NCBI RefSeq assembly: GCF_047663525.1
Contig: NC_092590.1
Location: 9,692,001-9,756,000 of the forward strand
Direction of reading: 5' to 3'
From: Anas platyrhynchos
Lineage: Eukaryota > Chordata > Aves > Anseriformes > Anatidae
Length of the DNA stretch: 64,000 nucleotides
The notes under the pieces were generated by a model. It was given only the letters and a program-made list of their open reading frames with translations, ran no database searches and was not told where the DNA came from. Shown here piece after piece: positions 1-11,942 of this stretch. The translations under genes were made by a program, and so were the position numbers. Numbering within the stretch: position 1 is the stretch's first letter; the number at the start of each line of letters is the position of its first letter.

Positions 1-382
1 AATACTCTATAGCCTATTTAGTAATAGCGCGTTTATTACACATTGGAAAGGGAGAACCTCTTGCAGAAATCTAGACCATTCATGTATTACACATACATGC
101 GCACAAAAAATATAGTGTGGATACACACAAATATATACATGTGTTTAACTAGACTTCCTCTAGTTAAAATTCAAAAATGAAATACGAATTTAAATAACAT
201 TCACAGTTTAAATATGAGTTTTACACTAAGTGCATTTCAAATCCTGGATTCTTTCATTCTGCTGTTGAGCGCAACTTAGCACCACCTGTGATAAACATCC
301 AAGTAGATGTATACTGACTTAACTCTTCAAAAAAAATTGAGTATAGAGAATTCTTATCTATCTGTATTTCAGTGCACCTTAC

Positions 383-3300
383 CTCATGCTCTTTTTGTGT
401 TTTCTTTTCCAGCATTTCAAATTCTTCTGTTTCTCTCTTTTCCTTCAGTTTCGCCTTCATTTCATTTACTTCTAATTTCAGCTGTTCATTTTCTAACACG
501 ACTTTATTCAAGTTAGCTTTTAGGACATTGACTTCACTGACAGCAAGGTCCTAAAAAAAGGACAACAAACTTTAGGAGAGGTTATTGGGATTTCGGTCTT
601 ATTTTTAAGACACTAATGGACAGGCTTACCTTTTCTAGCGTTGAAACTTCACAGCGTTGTATAGATTCTTCAAAGTCTTTCAGAGTCTAGAAAGAGAATC
701 ACTTCTAGTTAGCTGATGTACAAGCCGAAGCAAGTTTATTATATTCCTTGTTGCTTGTCTTTTCACTGCTAGTCCTGTTTAAATACCAAAGCTCACTAGC
801 CCATTCTCCACAAAAACATCCCACAACTTCAAACAGATGACAGACTTGCTTTCTAACTAGTTAGTTGCAAAAAAGATTGTCGATGCCCTAAAGAAGGGTA
901 AGGCTGACCTTACTGAGAAGCATGGAACGTGTATACACCATGCAAGGCCAACTGAAGAGATTATGAAGTTACCCAGTTCATGTCAGGTCCAGGAGTCCAC
1001 TCTGTATCCGAAATTTGATCGGGAAGAGTTAAACGTTGGTTGTCATTTTCAGAACTCTCAGAAAATGTAGCTGAAAAGGAAGATGTACTCTCACTCTATT
1101 TCTAATGCATTTTAAACTAGACATCAAGAGTTCTGTCAAAGATTTCACCACACCAGAAATAATCATTCAATAGCAATGATGTAGCACAGTGAGTAACGTT
1201 TCTGAATCTATAAATTTAGATTTATAAGCAAGGGATTATTCCTCATTTTCAGGTCTTCATTTCAAAGCTGCCTTGCAGAATTTTATTGTTCTCCTTCCGC
1301 CCCACAAAGATACTTACAACACTTTCCACCCCACAAAGATACTTACAACCCTCTCCACCTGGTAGTAAAGACAGGGACGCTTTCATTTTTTTTGTTTCAG
1401 TCAATTCCGTTTTTTCAAAGTCTTCAAAATAATTCACATTCTTCTGGGTTATTTTACCAGGAGCCCATGTAACTCTTCTTCTTCTCTTGGCCTTAAAAAA
1501 AATATATATTTATTTTACGATTTTATTTATAGAAAATGGTGATCTAAGCACTACGTAGAGAGTAGATGTAGCAGTAACTTATGCAACAACAGTCCTGCAG
1601 GCTATCCTACAGTACCTTCTGCTTTGCAGTTTCTTCAAAACTGAACTACAGCACGATTATTTGTAAGCAAAAGTCTTGTTCAAAATTGAATGAATGCTTA
1701 CTCACAAGTTATTTAAGAGGTTATTCCTTAAAAGTGTGAAAATTGAGCACAAACACTTACAGTTGGTCTGGGCATATTGAAAGTGAAGTCTCAGGACTGC
1801 ATAACTCAAACTTATTCTTCATTTTCACAATGACTCTATATAAGATCTGTAACTCTAAACAAGATCTGTAACAGCTGCTCTTACTTTAATATCCTGTTTT
1901 GCTGAAAACGAGGCAGAAGTCACCAGCATCTCAGTTAAGTTTCGTATCCTATCCTCCTGCGCTTTCTGAAGAGAAAGTTTTTCTTCCAGCAACTGGGCCA
2001 ATTGATCTTTTTCCACCGCGTGAAGTTGAGTCTTCAGAGACACCTTCCATAAAAAGATCAATCATATCGACATGGTACAAGAGATAAGGTATTATTAGTA
2101 ATTAAAAATGACACCACGTACATATATTCTTCTAAGTCTGGAAGAGCTGTCTCTAGTCTTTAAGAAAGCAACTGACAATTCAGTCCACAATTTACCCATA
2201 GACTTAGTATTTCAAGTCTGTATATGCAAGTATTTAGAAAAGCAAAACAATATAGCTACAGACTTCTCTAGGAATTTAAAAAATAGAGAAAGCATGCTTT
2301 CAAATATAACAGTTTAAGCTCACCTCTCCACAGGGCCTGAAGCTCTTTCATAGCTATGATTTAATTGTCACATAACAATATGCTTCTCTAATGCAAGCAA
2401 TGTCTCAAAATTTTGGGCACTGATAATTTATTCTGTTGTAAAGCAACTGCATTGCAGTAACTAGTTATTTGACAGCTTAGTTATCTTGCGATAATTAAGT
2501 ATTTAGAGATGAATACACGCAATTTTCTAATAACCTCTTCTGTACTTAACAGAAGTACTTTCCTGACTACGTCATGTTATAACAGAACAAGCATACCACT
2601 AGGTGGAAATCTATACTTCAAATTAATTTTTTTAAGCCAAATCTTTCCTTAACCTTTTTCTATAACTCTTCCTGCCCCCCCGCCCCCCAAAAAAATATTG
2701 CTTTGATTTAAATCATCGAAAGATGCATCATGTCTAAGTTGCGATTTTCCCATGCTTCACATATTATGATGCATTCTCTTACAACACCTGCAGGATTCTC
2801 ATCAACACTGTATTGGCTATTTTTTTTTTGTTGTTTGTTTGTTTTGAGCAAGATGAATGAGACTACACTGTATGGTGGGAAGTCTCAAGTCATCCACTTT
2901 TAAAACATATCTTCAACATACACACAACAGACTTTGCCACTGATCTTACACAGCTGCAGCTTAGGCTGAACATCTGTTAGGAAGGAGGAAATAATCCATT
3001 TGGAACCTTCAATTATAATACAGGAGGTTATTGAGCGTCAGTTAATTATTGCTTTCATTTGTAGCACTATCGAAGTGTACTATGAGGCACGATAAGTTTC
3101 TTAAACTCTCTCACCTACAAAAACATTCGTCAGTCAGTTGGCCTCGCTTAGCGCTAGCTTTCACCCAGATACACTGGTCATTATCAATTGCTTTACGTTT
3201 CGCTTTGTTTTCAATTTTTATTCTCTGAATATAAGCAACAATTACCGGCTTAAAGGGTTTCCCCACCCCTCCAGATTTAACTGGTCTTGGTTTAAAACAG

Positions 3301-6300
3301 TTTCCAAATAGCTACCACTGTAAATATACAAAAGTACGCGTATATATACACACACACACGCAATACATATGCACACAGGCATATATAAACTATAAATTTT
3401 ACTGTATTTATTACATACTTCCTCCAGCTGCTTTTTCAAATCCAGAATTTCTTTGCGATATCTCTTCAGGAGGGCATCATCATTAAGAACTTCATTGACT
3501 TTTGGCGTATTCTTCATTCCTTTGGCTGTATTGGCAAACTGGAAGAGCAACCATCATCTCTCATGGACAACGGTTAAAGAACAAATGCATCAAGAGACGT
3601 ATTTTCTCTCTTATTTCCCAACAGAGTTAAGGGAACAGCTGAATGACAGAGAAGTGTGCTTAAGCAAAACCACACCTAATTATTTTTCAATATAAAGATC
3701 TAGAGAGCACCAAAAGGAAGACAATCCTGCCTAAAGCTCATCACTAGTTCATTTACCCTCTCTTCTTGTAGAAGCTGGCTAAAATGTTGTCGAACTGCCA
3801 AAAAGCTCTAGCTAGCCAAGCTAGTACAACAATGTGACTGAGAGAACACGCAGAGAACAAAATAAACACATTTCATGTCCCAAGTGCAGAGGACCTTCAG
3901 AAGGTTCCAGTGACTAAAGACCCCTGCCCGTCACATTTTTCCCCCCACCCCAAGCCATCAATATTAAAGTCTAGAGTCAGAATGATGCTTGACAACAGGC
4001 AAGAAGGTTTACCTGAAGAGTACTGAGTGTTTCATCAAAAGAAACAGGAGTGATTGTACAAATAATAACCGTCTTAGCATTTCCTCCAAGAGAGTTCTGT
4101 AGAATTCGAGTCAGCTTGCTGTCACGGTAATTTATGAAACTGAGGGGAAAGTAAGAAAACAGATTTAAAAAGTCATTTTTCTATGAAAAACAGTATTGTC
4201 TTAAGGTGACAGAACATTTAGGAGAGCTATATAGAATACTATTTGATGTCTAAAGAGATTTAACTTCTTAATTTATCAGTGACTTGTCCAAAAAGAGGTA
4301 TGTCAACACAAGCACTTACCCAGAAGGGTCGTCACAAAGCTTTTTGATAACTTGGCCCAGAATGAACAAACTCCGATTTATATTGCAGCCTTCTTTCAGT
4401 CGGAGACCTAGGTATTACACAGCATTTTCTTTCTTGAAGATGTATCTAAATGTTGTTTTATTCAACATGTCAAGGTGTTGTGTTATGTTATGCTCAGAGG
4501 GATTGTCCAGAGTTACATCTCCAGTACCAAAATGCACTGTGACACATCAGCACCCAGTATCAAGTCTTTTAGAATAACCCAAATGAATCAAAGTCTATCA
4601 GTCTATCACAAATGAGCATTAATAATCTTCACTTAGTAGGTAGTCAGGGCCAGAGGAACGTGAATTTCGTTAACAAAGTTTATTTTGTATTTAGACGTGC
4701 AATTAAAATTGGCACTTGCAGGAAAAAAAAAAAAAAAAGAAAGAAAGAAAAAAATAGAATCTAACTGTACCAAACCAGCCTTAGATTCAACTTTCAGGGT
4801 AGTCACACCTTTTAAGAGAGGATATTCACGTGTTATTCTCAGATTATGATTCTTTTTTTTTAATAATGGCATTTTTGTTCTTCATGCTGTCTTTTTAACT
4901 AAGCCTGATTGTTAACACAGTGAGCTATCTACTTACTCTTCAGCTTTATATATTTATTAACAGTCCGTACGAGCTTCTAATGATTTCTTTACTACAGATT
5001 ATTCATCTTCATTATATTAGTACAGCCTACAACTTTTGCTGGACCTGCCGTTCCAGAAAAGCCATGTCACTACACAATTGTCTGCACTTTACAACTTTTG
5101 CTATTTTCCTGAGCAGATCCTCACCTGTCAAGTGGAAAATACATTACTTAGAAATAACAACATCACATGGATAGAAGCTTCCTTTCCATCACAGCCTCTC
5201 ATTAAACCTTAATTAACAGAAACTGTCATAAGGAGAACTTCATTCAACACTCACCTTCAGATCCTGTTTGACTAGCTCTTTCACTGCCTGCCAGATCTAC
5301 CAAGTTCTGCAACATTAAACGTTTCACTGATTAGTTCTGGGGGTAATTTAATTTCAGATCCTCTTAATTCTAAATCCGTGCTAAGAATTTCATAAAATAT
5401 AGCTATGCTTTGGAAAGAAATAGGAAAAAAAACAAACAATTGCTCTCTCATTACTGGAAGTGATACGCAACTCCACAACATTTCAAAAAAATAATTTCAA
5501 AGTGCCTAAGGATATCAAATAAGATCATAGGAACTCTATTAAGAGAAATTCTATATAGGAATTCTGTTCTCTTAATAGAAACTCTATTAATAGCAGCTTT
5601 AACATTTGCTACTTCAGAATTATTTCACTGGGTTTGTCAGTGATCAGGAACACTCAGAGGGTAAGCTGTGTTTGACAAAAATGTGGACACACACTGACAA
5701 TAGTCCCTTACGCTCCTGGGGAGGACATCACACTCCTCAGTCCAGCATGTATTGTCTAGGAACTCTAACCACATCAACATTCCCTCTGCTGGGAGGATAG
5801 CCTCCAGATAACGCCCCAGGAGTCTCCGTCTATACAGATGATCAGAAGCATGATTTATGTCCAAGAAGCATCTGATAGAAATTAACAACAAAACATGCTT
5901 GCAATGTCGTTCTAAAATAACATTTTTCTCACAGGCAAGCTGCAACAGTAAACTCCCTGCTTAAATGCCTGCTTAACAACTTCTTAGAGTACTTCTTACC
6001 AAGTGCGACACCATCACTGCTCCATCACAGTTTGCATTTGCAAGGTCACTTCGTTCTCGGCTTTCAATTATCTAGAAGAAGCAGGCACAATAAGCTTTTG
6101 TCACTTCAAATATTTAATAAAACAAAACAACCTTCTCATAGGAAAAGGCTTTTACCATTCTGAAGATGGTGTGAGAACGGCTGCTGTGTTCATTCATTTT
6201 TGTTTCCCCATAATGGCAATTTTCTGTCAAAAAAGAGTATTAGAAATACTTCTGTTTCTGAAATACACATGTAGAAATACAACCCAATAAACTGGAGATA

Positions 6301-9300
6301 AAAGACAAGGACAGCCTTTAAGCTCGCAAGCAGCAATTTCTGAATATTATCTAAAAGACACTCAGGATTCTAGATGTATACAATTCAATACTTTCCTAAA
6401 ATATCAGCTGACACTGGTTGAACAGCTTACTTTCTCCTTTCCTGATCCATTCCATAACTTCTTCTGGGGAAACAACCACCTCTTCAGTGAGGTCTTCTAC
6501 AAATGTATTTCTCTTAAGCAAACAAAGCAAAAAAAAGGTAAAAACCAGTATTAAATAACTTACTGAAAATTATAATTCACTTGAATACGTTAAGTTAACA
6601 TTACCAAGAATTATGACTGTACTTTTAAAGGGAAGTGAGATTAGTTGAATGTATTTTTGCTTTAGTTCGCCTCTTGAAAAAAAGAGGAAAATTTAGACCT
6701 ATAACAGTACTATAACCTGAAGAGACAAAAACCAGAGCTCCAGCAACCATCCTAAAAATTACATTGGTAAGGGAGATTCCCTCAGAATAGGTCCAGAAAG
6801 ATATATCTGGAAGCGTTATAAGGCCATTATCATGGAGCTTATGTGTCTCCCCTCTTCCCAGATTCTAATACAAAAATAATTAAAAATACAAATAATTAAA
6901 ATAATAATTATACTTATATATATATATATATATATTTATATATAATAAAATAAAAAATAATTAAAATACAAAAACAGTTTGTCACAAAGCTTGATATCAA
7001 GAACATAAGGATAGCATTATTTTATTTTTCCCTACAGATTATTTTACTGCATAGTACTACTCTGATAACTTTTCTGCGATTACAGTAGAAGAAAATTCTG
7101 CCCACTTTGTAGATGACATACAGAGCTGCTTTAATAGCATCTTTCTATCTTTTGAAGACTTCTAACGCATTGAGCTAGGGAATCAATACCATGTTTGTAG
7201 TTCCACTAGCTAGAAAAATCCCAAGTATTCACTGTTTTAGTTAAATAAAATACACTCTCTTGGAAAACGTCAAGAATGAAGTCTACGTTTTATAAACATT
7301 TATAAAGATAAGTCAGCAACAGCAAGCCCAGCTTCGCTGTTGCTGTTCTATTACATAAAAGTGCCTTTCTGCTGTCTTTGAATATAACAAATACAGTTTG
7401 ATGAGGAAATGTTTTCACCTAGATGCCTCAAAGCTTTTTTTCCCCTCAAGCAGATGAAATTGATGTGTCTTCTTACATTAACATAATATCCACTTACATT
7501 AACATCCTCACGAATTCCTAGAGGCTTCTTTTTCCTGGTATCACAAAGCAAATCCGTAATGGTTTCATTGTAGATTTCCATGTAGGAAACTCTTAACAAG
7601 AATTCTCTGTCTGGAATCTAATGATTGCAAGAGGAAATAAAAACAACATTAAGCAAATTAGATCAGACTAAACAACGAACACCTTTAATTAAAGTACTCT
7701 GAACTCAAAGCTATATGCTTGGATATCTTTCCACAGACTTCTTTCCCCTTGGCACGTGAGCGTCTACAAATACAGATGCATTTCCTTCTGTCCCATCTCC
7801 TTCCAGCTGCATTAATGGTGTATCACGTTTATTAAGTCATAAAAGCAAACTAATTGGTGTACAGAAGCGTGACAATAGGTCAATTCAACTCCCCTTTCCA
7901 TACTTAATTCTTTTCTCTCTTCTTGGTGTAGCTTGACTTCTCTCTCTTCGACCTGCTTTGCTAGGAAAGGCCACACACTAGACTACAGCACCACAGAAAG
8001 TACAGTTACATTTATTTTTTTTTAATTACTTGGCTTTAAATACCTTTGCAGACCACCTCTGGGTGGTGCAATGAATTGCACAGAAGCCTTCCCAACTTAA
8101 CAGTGAGGACACAATACATATTTGGCTATCTGATGATATGCTATGCGGTATCAATCCAGCTGGATCTCATGCACGTCCATACAGATGACAGCCGGACAAG
8201 AACCAGACATAGCACAGCCACTTCACCTTCTCAGAAGAACCGACAGCCTTGTACATTCAAAGTCCAGGGTTAACGACAGCTGTCTCTAGTGGACTCAAAC
8301 TACCCAAAAGCCATAAGGAGCAGCTTTGTCACCTGAAGTCAGTGCCTTACATACAGCTCCTGATATGCTCACATCAATCTGCTAGTCCATTCCCCAGCAC
8401 AGAGGGCTTCAGTGTCCTACGCTTAGGCAGCCAGTGTCCTATATCCTGGGTGCAGACCCAGTGAATCCTTTCTAGCAGGCTTATCCCATGTTATACCTAG
8501 ATTCCCAGACAACTCTCAAACTATTAGCATTGACCAGTCTGGCTCACGATTCTTTTGAAAGCCTGAAGTAAGTAAATTCAGTTTAGTATTCTTCCCACTT
8601 AAAAAAAAAAAAAAAAAAAAGTCATTAATATTGTTAGTATTTTGAAGCTCAATTTTAAAATAGAAAAACAAAGAAGAAAGCTGCACATCACCTTGCCTAA
8701 GCTTGTAATTCAAGCATAATATATTGGCAAGCTTAAAAGCAATTGTTTTGTTACTGATTTGATTCCAAATATTTCACTTTCTTTTTTTACTTTTTAAAAC
8801 CAATGGCATCTCTGCAAGCTTAGCAAAGTGAGTGCAACATATCCTCCAATATAAACTGTTTATTTTCTTCACAAACTCCTTAATGCTAAAATTAGTTTTC
8901 CTTTAACATTCAAAAATATTGGTAGTCCTTTCAGTCACCTCCATTTCATGGAGTTACTCACCTCACAAATAAGTTTGAAGACATGTTGGATTGCCTTAGG
9001 AATAACGCCTACACAATCTTCGTTCCCCATCATGGTGTACGTCTTCCCTGAGGAGGTCTGTCCATAAGCAAAGATGGTGCCTAGGAAGATGATTAAGTCT
9101 TACCGACTATTTCCAAACTGCATTACAAATAGGATTAAAACACAGTTGTACAACCTACCGTTGTATCCTTGCACGGCTGATTGTATAATTGGAACAGCTA
9201 CACCTTCGTACAATTGCTGTGTGTTGTCACTTGAGTGAAAGACACGATCTTAAAGAAAAAAAAAAAAAAAGAAAAAAAGCATTTAAGAACATTGCACTGC

Positions 9301-10275
9301 AAATCAGAAACAAGCCGTCATCTTATTCAGCAATGCTGACTTCAAGTATTGTATCATGGACAGGGCCTTTACAGGATGATTTAAACATAAAACACAGTTG
9401 TGTCATTACTGTGCCAGCCTTCAGGAACAAAAGATTAAACCCAACACCAAAAGTGATGATGCAAAGACAACAGAGCCTCAAAGAAACTAAGAATGACAGA
9501 TGCAGTCGTCCCATTGAACCCTAAAAACGGTTAAGGCTGATCTATGTATCAGGACTGTAAGCCTGACAAGACAGGCTACTTGTTAATGCTGTAGCTTGGG
9601 CCACGTTCACCTGTATGCTGTGGTAAATCGTGTCTGGAGGCAGTACGGTGGAGCAGCAGGAAGATGCTGAAAGCAAAAGGATCTCACGTGCACGGCATCC
9701 CAATGCTCTGGGCTCATCCCAATGCTCTGGGCTCAGCGCAGCCACTTGTCACTGAGATGGGAGCACTACAGAGGGCATCTGCCACCTCGCTTGCAGATCA
9801 ACAGCGCCCAGCTCCTGCGCTCCAAAAACACCCCGCAGTGCAGCCCAGCACAGGGACAGGCACCGAGAGCAGGACGTTGGTTCCCCAAGGAGAATTCCTG
9901 GTCAGCACTGCCACACAAACACCACACCCGAAGCATGACGAGCCCGGGCACAACAACACGAGCCACGGGCAGCAGTGCCAGGACGCATTGCAGCCGCACA
10001 TCCCGCAGGCCCGCGGCAGCCCCAGCTGCTCCTTCCCACACACTCACCGTAGCTGAAGGCTCGGGCACCGCTCACTTCTGAGACCGTGTTCCCCTCGCTC
10101 CTCCAGTGAGGCGCCGCCTCGTCCCCCAGAGCGCTCTCCCTACGAGACAAAGCCCCCCGCTAAGCTCACCAGCTCCACCCGCACCCGCACCCCCACGCCG
10201 CCCAGCCCCTCGCCCTCACCTGGCGAGGAGCGGCCGCAGCCGCACGCAGACGGTAACGGCCCCTTCGTCAGCCAT
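383..10275 (-). CDS. CENPE: CENPE left copy, exons 1-17 (5' part of a kinesin-7 gene, runs off the window)
   Basis: Centromere-associated protein E is the plus-end-directed kinetochore kinesin that moves chromosomes to the metaphase plate. Exons on the minus strand, all with GT/AG borders and matching in length to the right copy: 10220-10275, 10048-10139, 9159-9248, 8962-9080, 7498-7617, 6431-6512, 6156-6223, 6000-6071, 5255-5306, 4320-4407, 4013-4139, 3419-3538, 1885-2043, 1359-1491, 973-1070, 630-686, 383-550. Joined they give 567 open codons. Motor domain residues 1-340: P-loop GQTSSGKT (86-93), switch I ending SSRSH (200-204), switch II DLAGSE (237-242). Neck and coiled coil follow, with RRVTW near 420-424. 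The start is the ATG of [15 protein letters not shown], the usual kinesin-7 N-terminus. Residue 189, Arg in the right copy and in the family, is Cys here. The 3' part would lie left of base 1. Identification is secure; whether this copy is expressed is not known. Confidence 0.95.
1291..1349. repeat. 29-bp tandem duplication in left CENPE intron 14
   Basis: The phrase CCCCACAAAGATACTTACAA occurs twice, 29 bases apart, just downstream of exon 14 on the minus strand. The right arm has one copy with a G-to-C change. Confidence 0.85.
1359..1491 (-). CDS. CENPE: CENPE left exon 14, PP1/Aurora motif exon
   Basis: Starts A-K-R-R-R-R-V-T-W. In human CENP-E the equivalent RRVTW overlaps a PP1-docking site whose Thr422 is phosphorylated by Aurora kinases; the motif is preserved in both copies here (Thr423 by my count). 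The annotated donor is CCAG then GTGGAG, which is weak. Two stronger GTAAGT sites follow in the intron of this copy only (1341-1346 and 1312-1317), inside a 29-bp tandem duplication. Confidence 0.85.
6156..6223 (-). CDS. CENPE: CENPE left exon 7, switch I exon with Arg189Cys
   Basis: Codes residues 187-209 and contains switch I, [11 protein letters not shown], which senses ATP in kinesin motors. The codon after AAT is TGC (Cys) here and CGC (Arg) in the right copy at 50325-50327. Arg is the residue usual at this place in kinesins (NR-x(4)-T-x-M-N). The change is a single C-to-T at a CpG. Splice sites are intact. Confidence 0.92.
6879..6965. repeat. AT-rich simple repeat, left arm only
   Basis: A block of AATTAAAA-like words and (TA)n that has no counterpart in the right arm near 49,660, where the flanks meet directly. 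Confidence 0.75.
8962..9080 (-). CDS. CENPE: CENPE left exon 4, P-loop exon
   Basis: Encodes residues 80-119, including the nucleotide-binding P-loop GQTSSGKT that grips ATP phosphates in kinesins. Acceptor CCTAG and donor GTGAGT are intact. The first codon is split (phase 1) with exon 3. Confidence 0.93.
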
Positions 10276-10290
10276 CCCCGCGGCGCCTCA

Positions 10291-10542
10291 GGAGCCGCCT
10301 CAGGAGCCGCCTCAGGAGCCGCCTCAGGAGCCGCCTCAGGAGCCGCCTCAGGAGCCGCCTCAGGAGCCGCCTCAGGAGCCGCCTCAGGAGCCGCCTCAGG
10401 AGCCGCCTCAGGAGCCGCCTCAGGAGCCGCCTCAGGAGCCGCCTCAGGAGCCGCCTCAGGAGCCGCCTCAGGAGCCGCCTCAGGAGCCGCCTCAGGAGCC
10501 GCCTCAGGAGCCGCCTCAGGAGCCGCCTCAGGAGCCGCCTCA
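10291..10542. repeat. 12-bp minisatellite, 21 perfect units, in the left CENPE 5' UTR/promoter
   Basis: The unit GGAGCCGCCTCA (plus strand) is repeated 21 times without a mismatch, ending 15 bases upstream of the left CENPE ATG codon (its A is base 10275). The right copy has just one TGAGGCGCC-like unit at this place (46372-46380), so the array expanded after the duplication or collapsed on the right. Confidence 0.95.
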
Positions 10543-10709
10543 GGAGCCCCTCGGGCCCGTCCCGCAGCCCGGGCCCGGCCGCCGCCGGGTTCGAACGGGG
10601 CCCGAGGCCGCCTCTTATTGGCCCGCGCCGCTGCTGCCGGGGGCGGGGGCGGGGCTGAGGGGAGCCGGGAGGGGGCTGAGGGGAGGGGAGGCGGAGGAAG
10701 GAGGCTGAG
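10543..10709 (-). promoter_or_regulatory. Left CENPE promoter, CCAAT box plus CHR-like element
   Basis: GC-rich, with CCAAT on the minus strand at 10617-10621 and TTCGAA at 10590-10595, a spacing of about 20 bases. CCAAT plus CHR (TTTGAA type) is the known arrangement of G2/M genes controlled by DREAM, B-MYB/FOXM1 and NF-Y, fitting CENPE's mitotic expression. TTCGAA is a variant of the consensus. Confidence 0.55.
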
Positions 10710-10787
10710 GCGGCTCCAAGGAGCCCACAGAACCCCCAGAAATGAGGCATCTGAAACTCACATTGAAGTTGGGCTCGTTTACGCTTG
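10710..10787. repeat. Single unit of the 112-bp repeat next to the left CENPE promoter
   Basis: Reads GGCTCCAAGGAGCCCACAG and then GGCATCTGAAACTCACATT, clearly related to the array at 13,049. It stands between the ERV block and the CENPE promoter. Confidence 0.75.
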
Positions 10788-11388
10788 GTTATAAATCAAG
10801 TCTCAACTCTGACTTTAGTAACATAAAAGAATATCTGTAAAAGGCGAGTAAACAGCGCTGGGTGTGCGGGGAGTCTGTGCTCCACCAACACGCACACACA
10901 AACATCAAACATTCCAAATATTAAATAAATAAATATTAAATAAAAGGCATTGCTTTACATAATAACCCGAGTATGCCTATACACACGTACAATCAGGATA
11001 GGTGACTGTGAGGAATGTGTTAACAATTCGTGTCCATAAAGAACAGTCCTGTCTGCCTCTGGGCCCTGCACTGGCAATTTAATTCTTGAACCACAGACGC
11101 AGTGTGTCCCAGTCTCCCCCTCACTCTAGTCAATTTATCAAGTCTTCAGAAAATGCTCCTCAAATTTATGAACCTGTTTGCTTTTGCTATTCCAGACTTC
11201 TAACAGTTACAGCCATTTTTCTCTCTTCTTCCAGATTAACTTAACACTGCTCTAGGTGTGACTGTCCCTGTGAATGGCTGGTGAAGAATGTTTTAATTAC
11301 TGGTGAAGTGTCAATAAGAAAGCTATTTGTGTTTGTATGAAGTCTTTGATGTCTGGAGGTTTCAGAACAACTGATAACAACTAGTGAA

Positions 11389-11869
11389 TGTTATGGGATA
11401 CTCTGCAAACCTCTGGTATCTGGCCTGGTGGCCAAGAGATTAAGAAGAAGAAAAAAGAAGCTGAAGGATGGCTGGGAGACAAGACCTGCAGAAAATGTTC
11501 TATAAACTTGGGACAGTGCCAAAGGAGTACAAAGGGAAGGACGAGAAAAAAACTTGGAGAGGAAGACTACGAGCCTTCAGCATGAAAGACCCCTAGAGAC
11601 CCCCAGAGGAGACTGATGCGCATGCTCCAGTAGGAGGGACTGGACCCCGGAAGCTAATTATAATAATCTGTTTTTTGTTAGAAGTAGTAAGGAATATGTA
11701 TTAGTCTAGGAGCATAGAAATCAGCTGCTTGATGTAACTGGTGTGCGTCCTGGTGGAGCGGAGACTCCCGGTGCACCCAGCGCTGTTTGCTTACCTCTAT
11801 TCTTTTATATTCTTTCAATAAATCCTATTTTTATTTAATCCTAATTTGAATCCTGAGCGATTTCTAACA
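11389..11869 (+). mobile_element. Solo LTR, left arm only
   Basis: 481 bp beginning TGTTAT and ending TCTAACA, with CAGCGCTGTTTGCTTACC and AATAAA near the 3' end, a typical LTR outline. It is in opposite orientation to the surrounding ERV block and absent from the right arm. I do not see a clear target-site duplication, and a further 380 bases of unique DNA (11,006-11,388) were also gained. Confidence 0.65.
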
Positions 11870-11942
11870 GAGCATTGCTTTACATACTAACCCAAGTATG
11901 CCTATACATACGTACAATCAGGATAGGTAACAAACAATCCTT

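Larger units (their letters stand above)
10268..10750 (-). other. Upstream ORF reading LLRR repeats and overlapping the left CENPE start
   Basis: A 160-codon open frame begins at 10750 and reads the minisatellite as (LLRR)n. It ends at TGA 10268-10270, out of frame across the CENPE ATG. If the transcript starts upstream of 10750 it would be an inhibitory uORF; the real transcription start is probably closer to the gene, so this may be only a by-product of the 12-bp repeat (a multiple of three). Confidence 0.35.

Noticed and set aside
5637..5945. 102-aa ORF in CENPE intron 8, present in both arms (also 50598-50906)
   Set aside because: Conservation between the arms reflects recent duplication, not selection. 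It resembles no family I know and has no splice sites linking it.
8046..8464. Short ORFs in CENPE intron 4, mirrored at 48,154-48,572
   Set aside because: Looks like an old unidentified repeat; frames are short and not linked by splice signals.
10106..10708. 200-aa plus-strand frame with EPPQ repeats
   Set aside because: Made by translating the 12-bp minisatellite and GC-rich promoter; no gene context.
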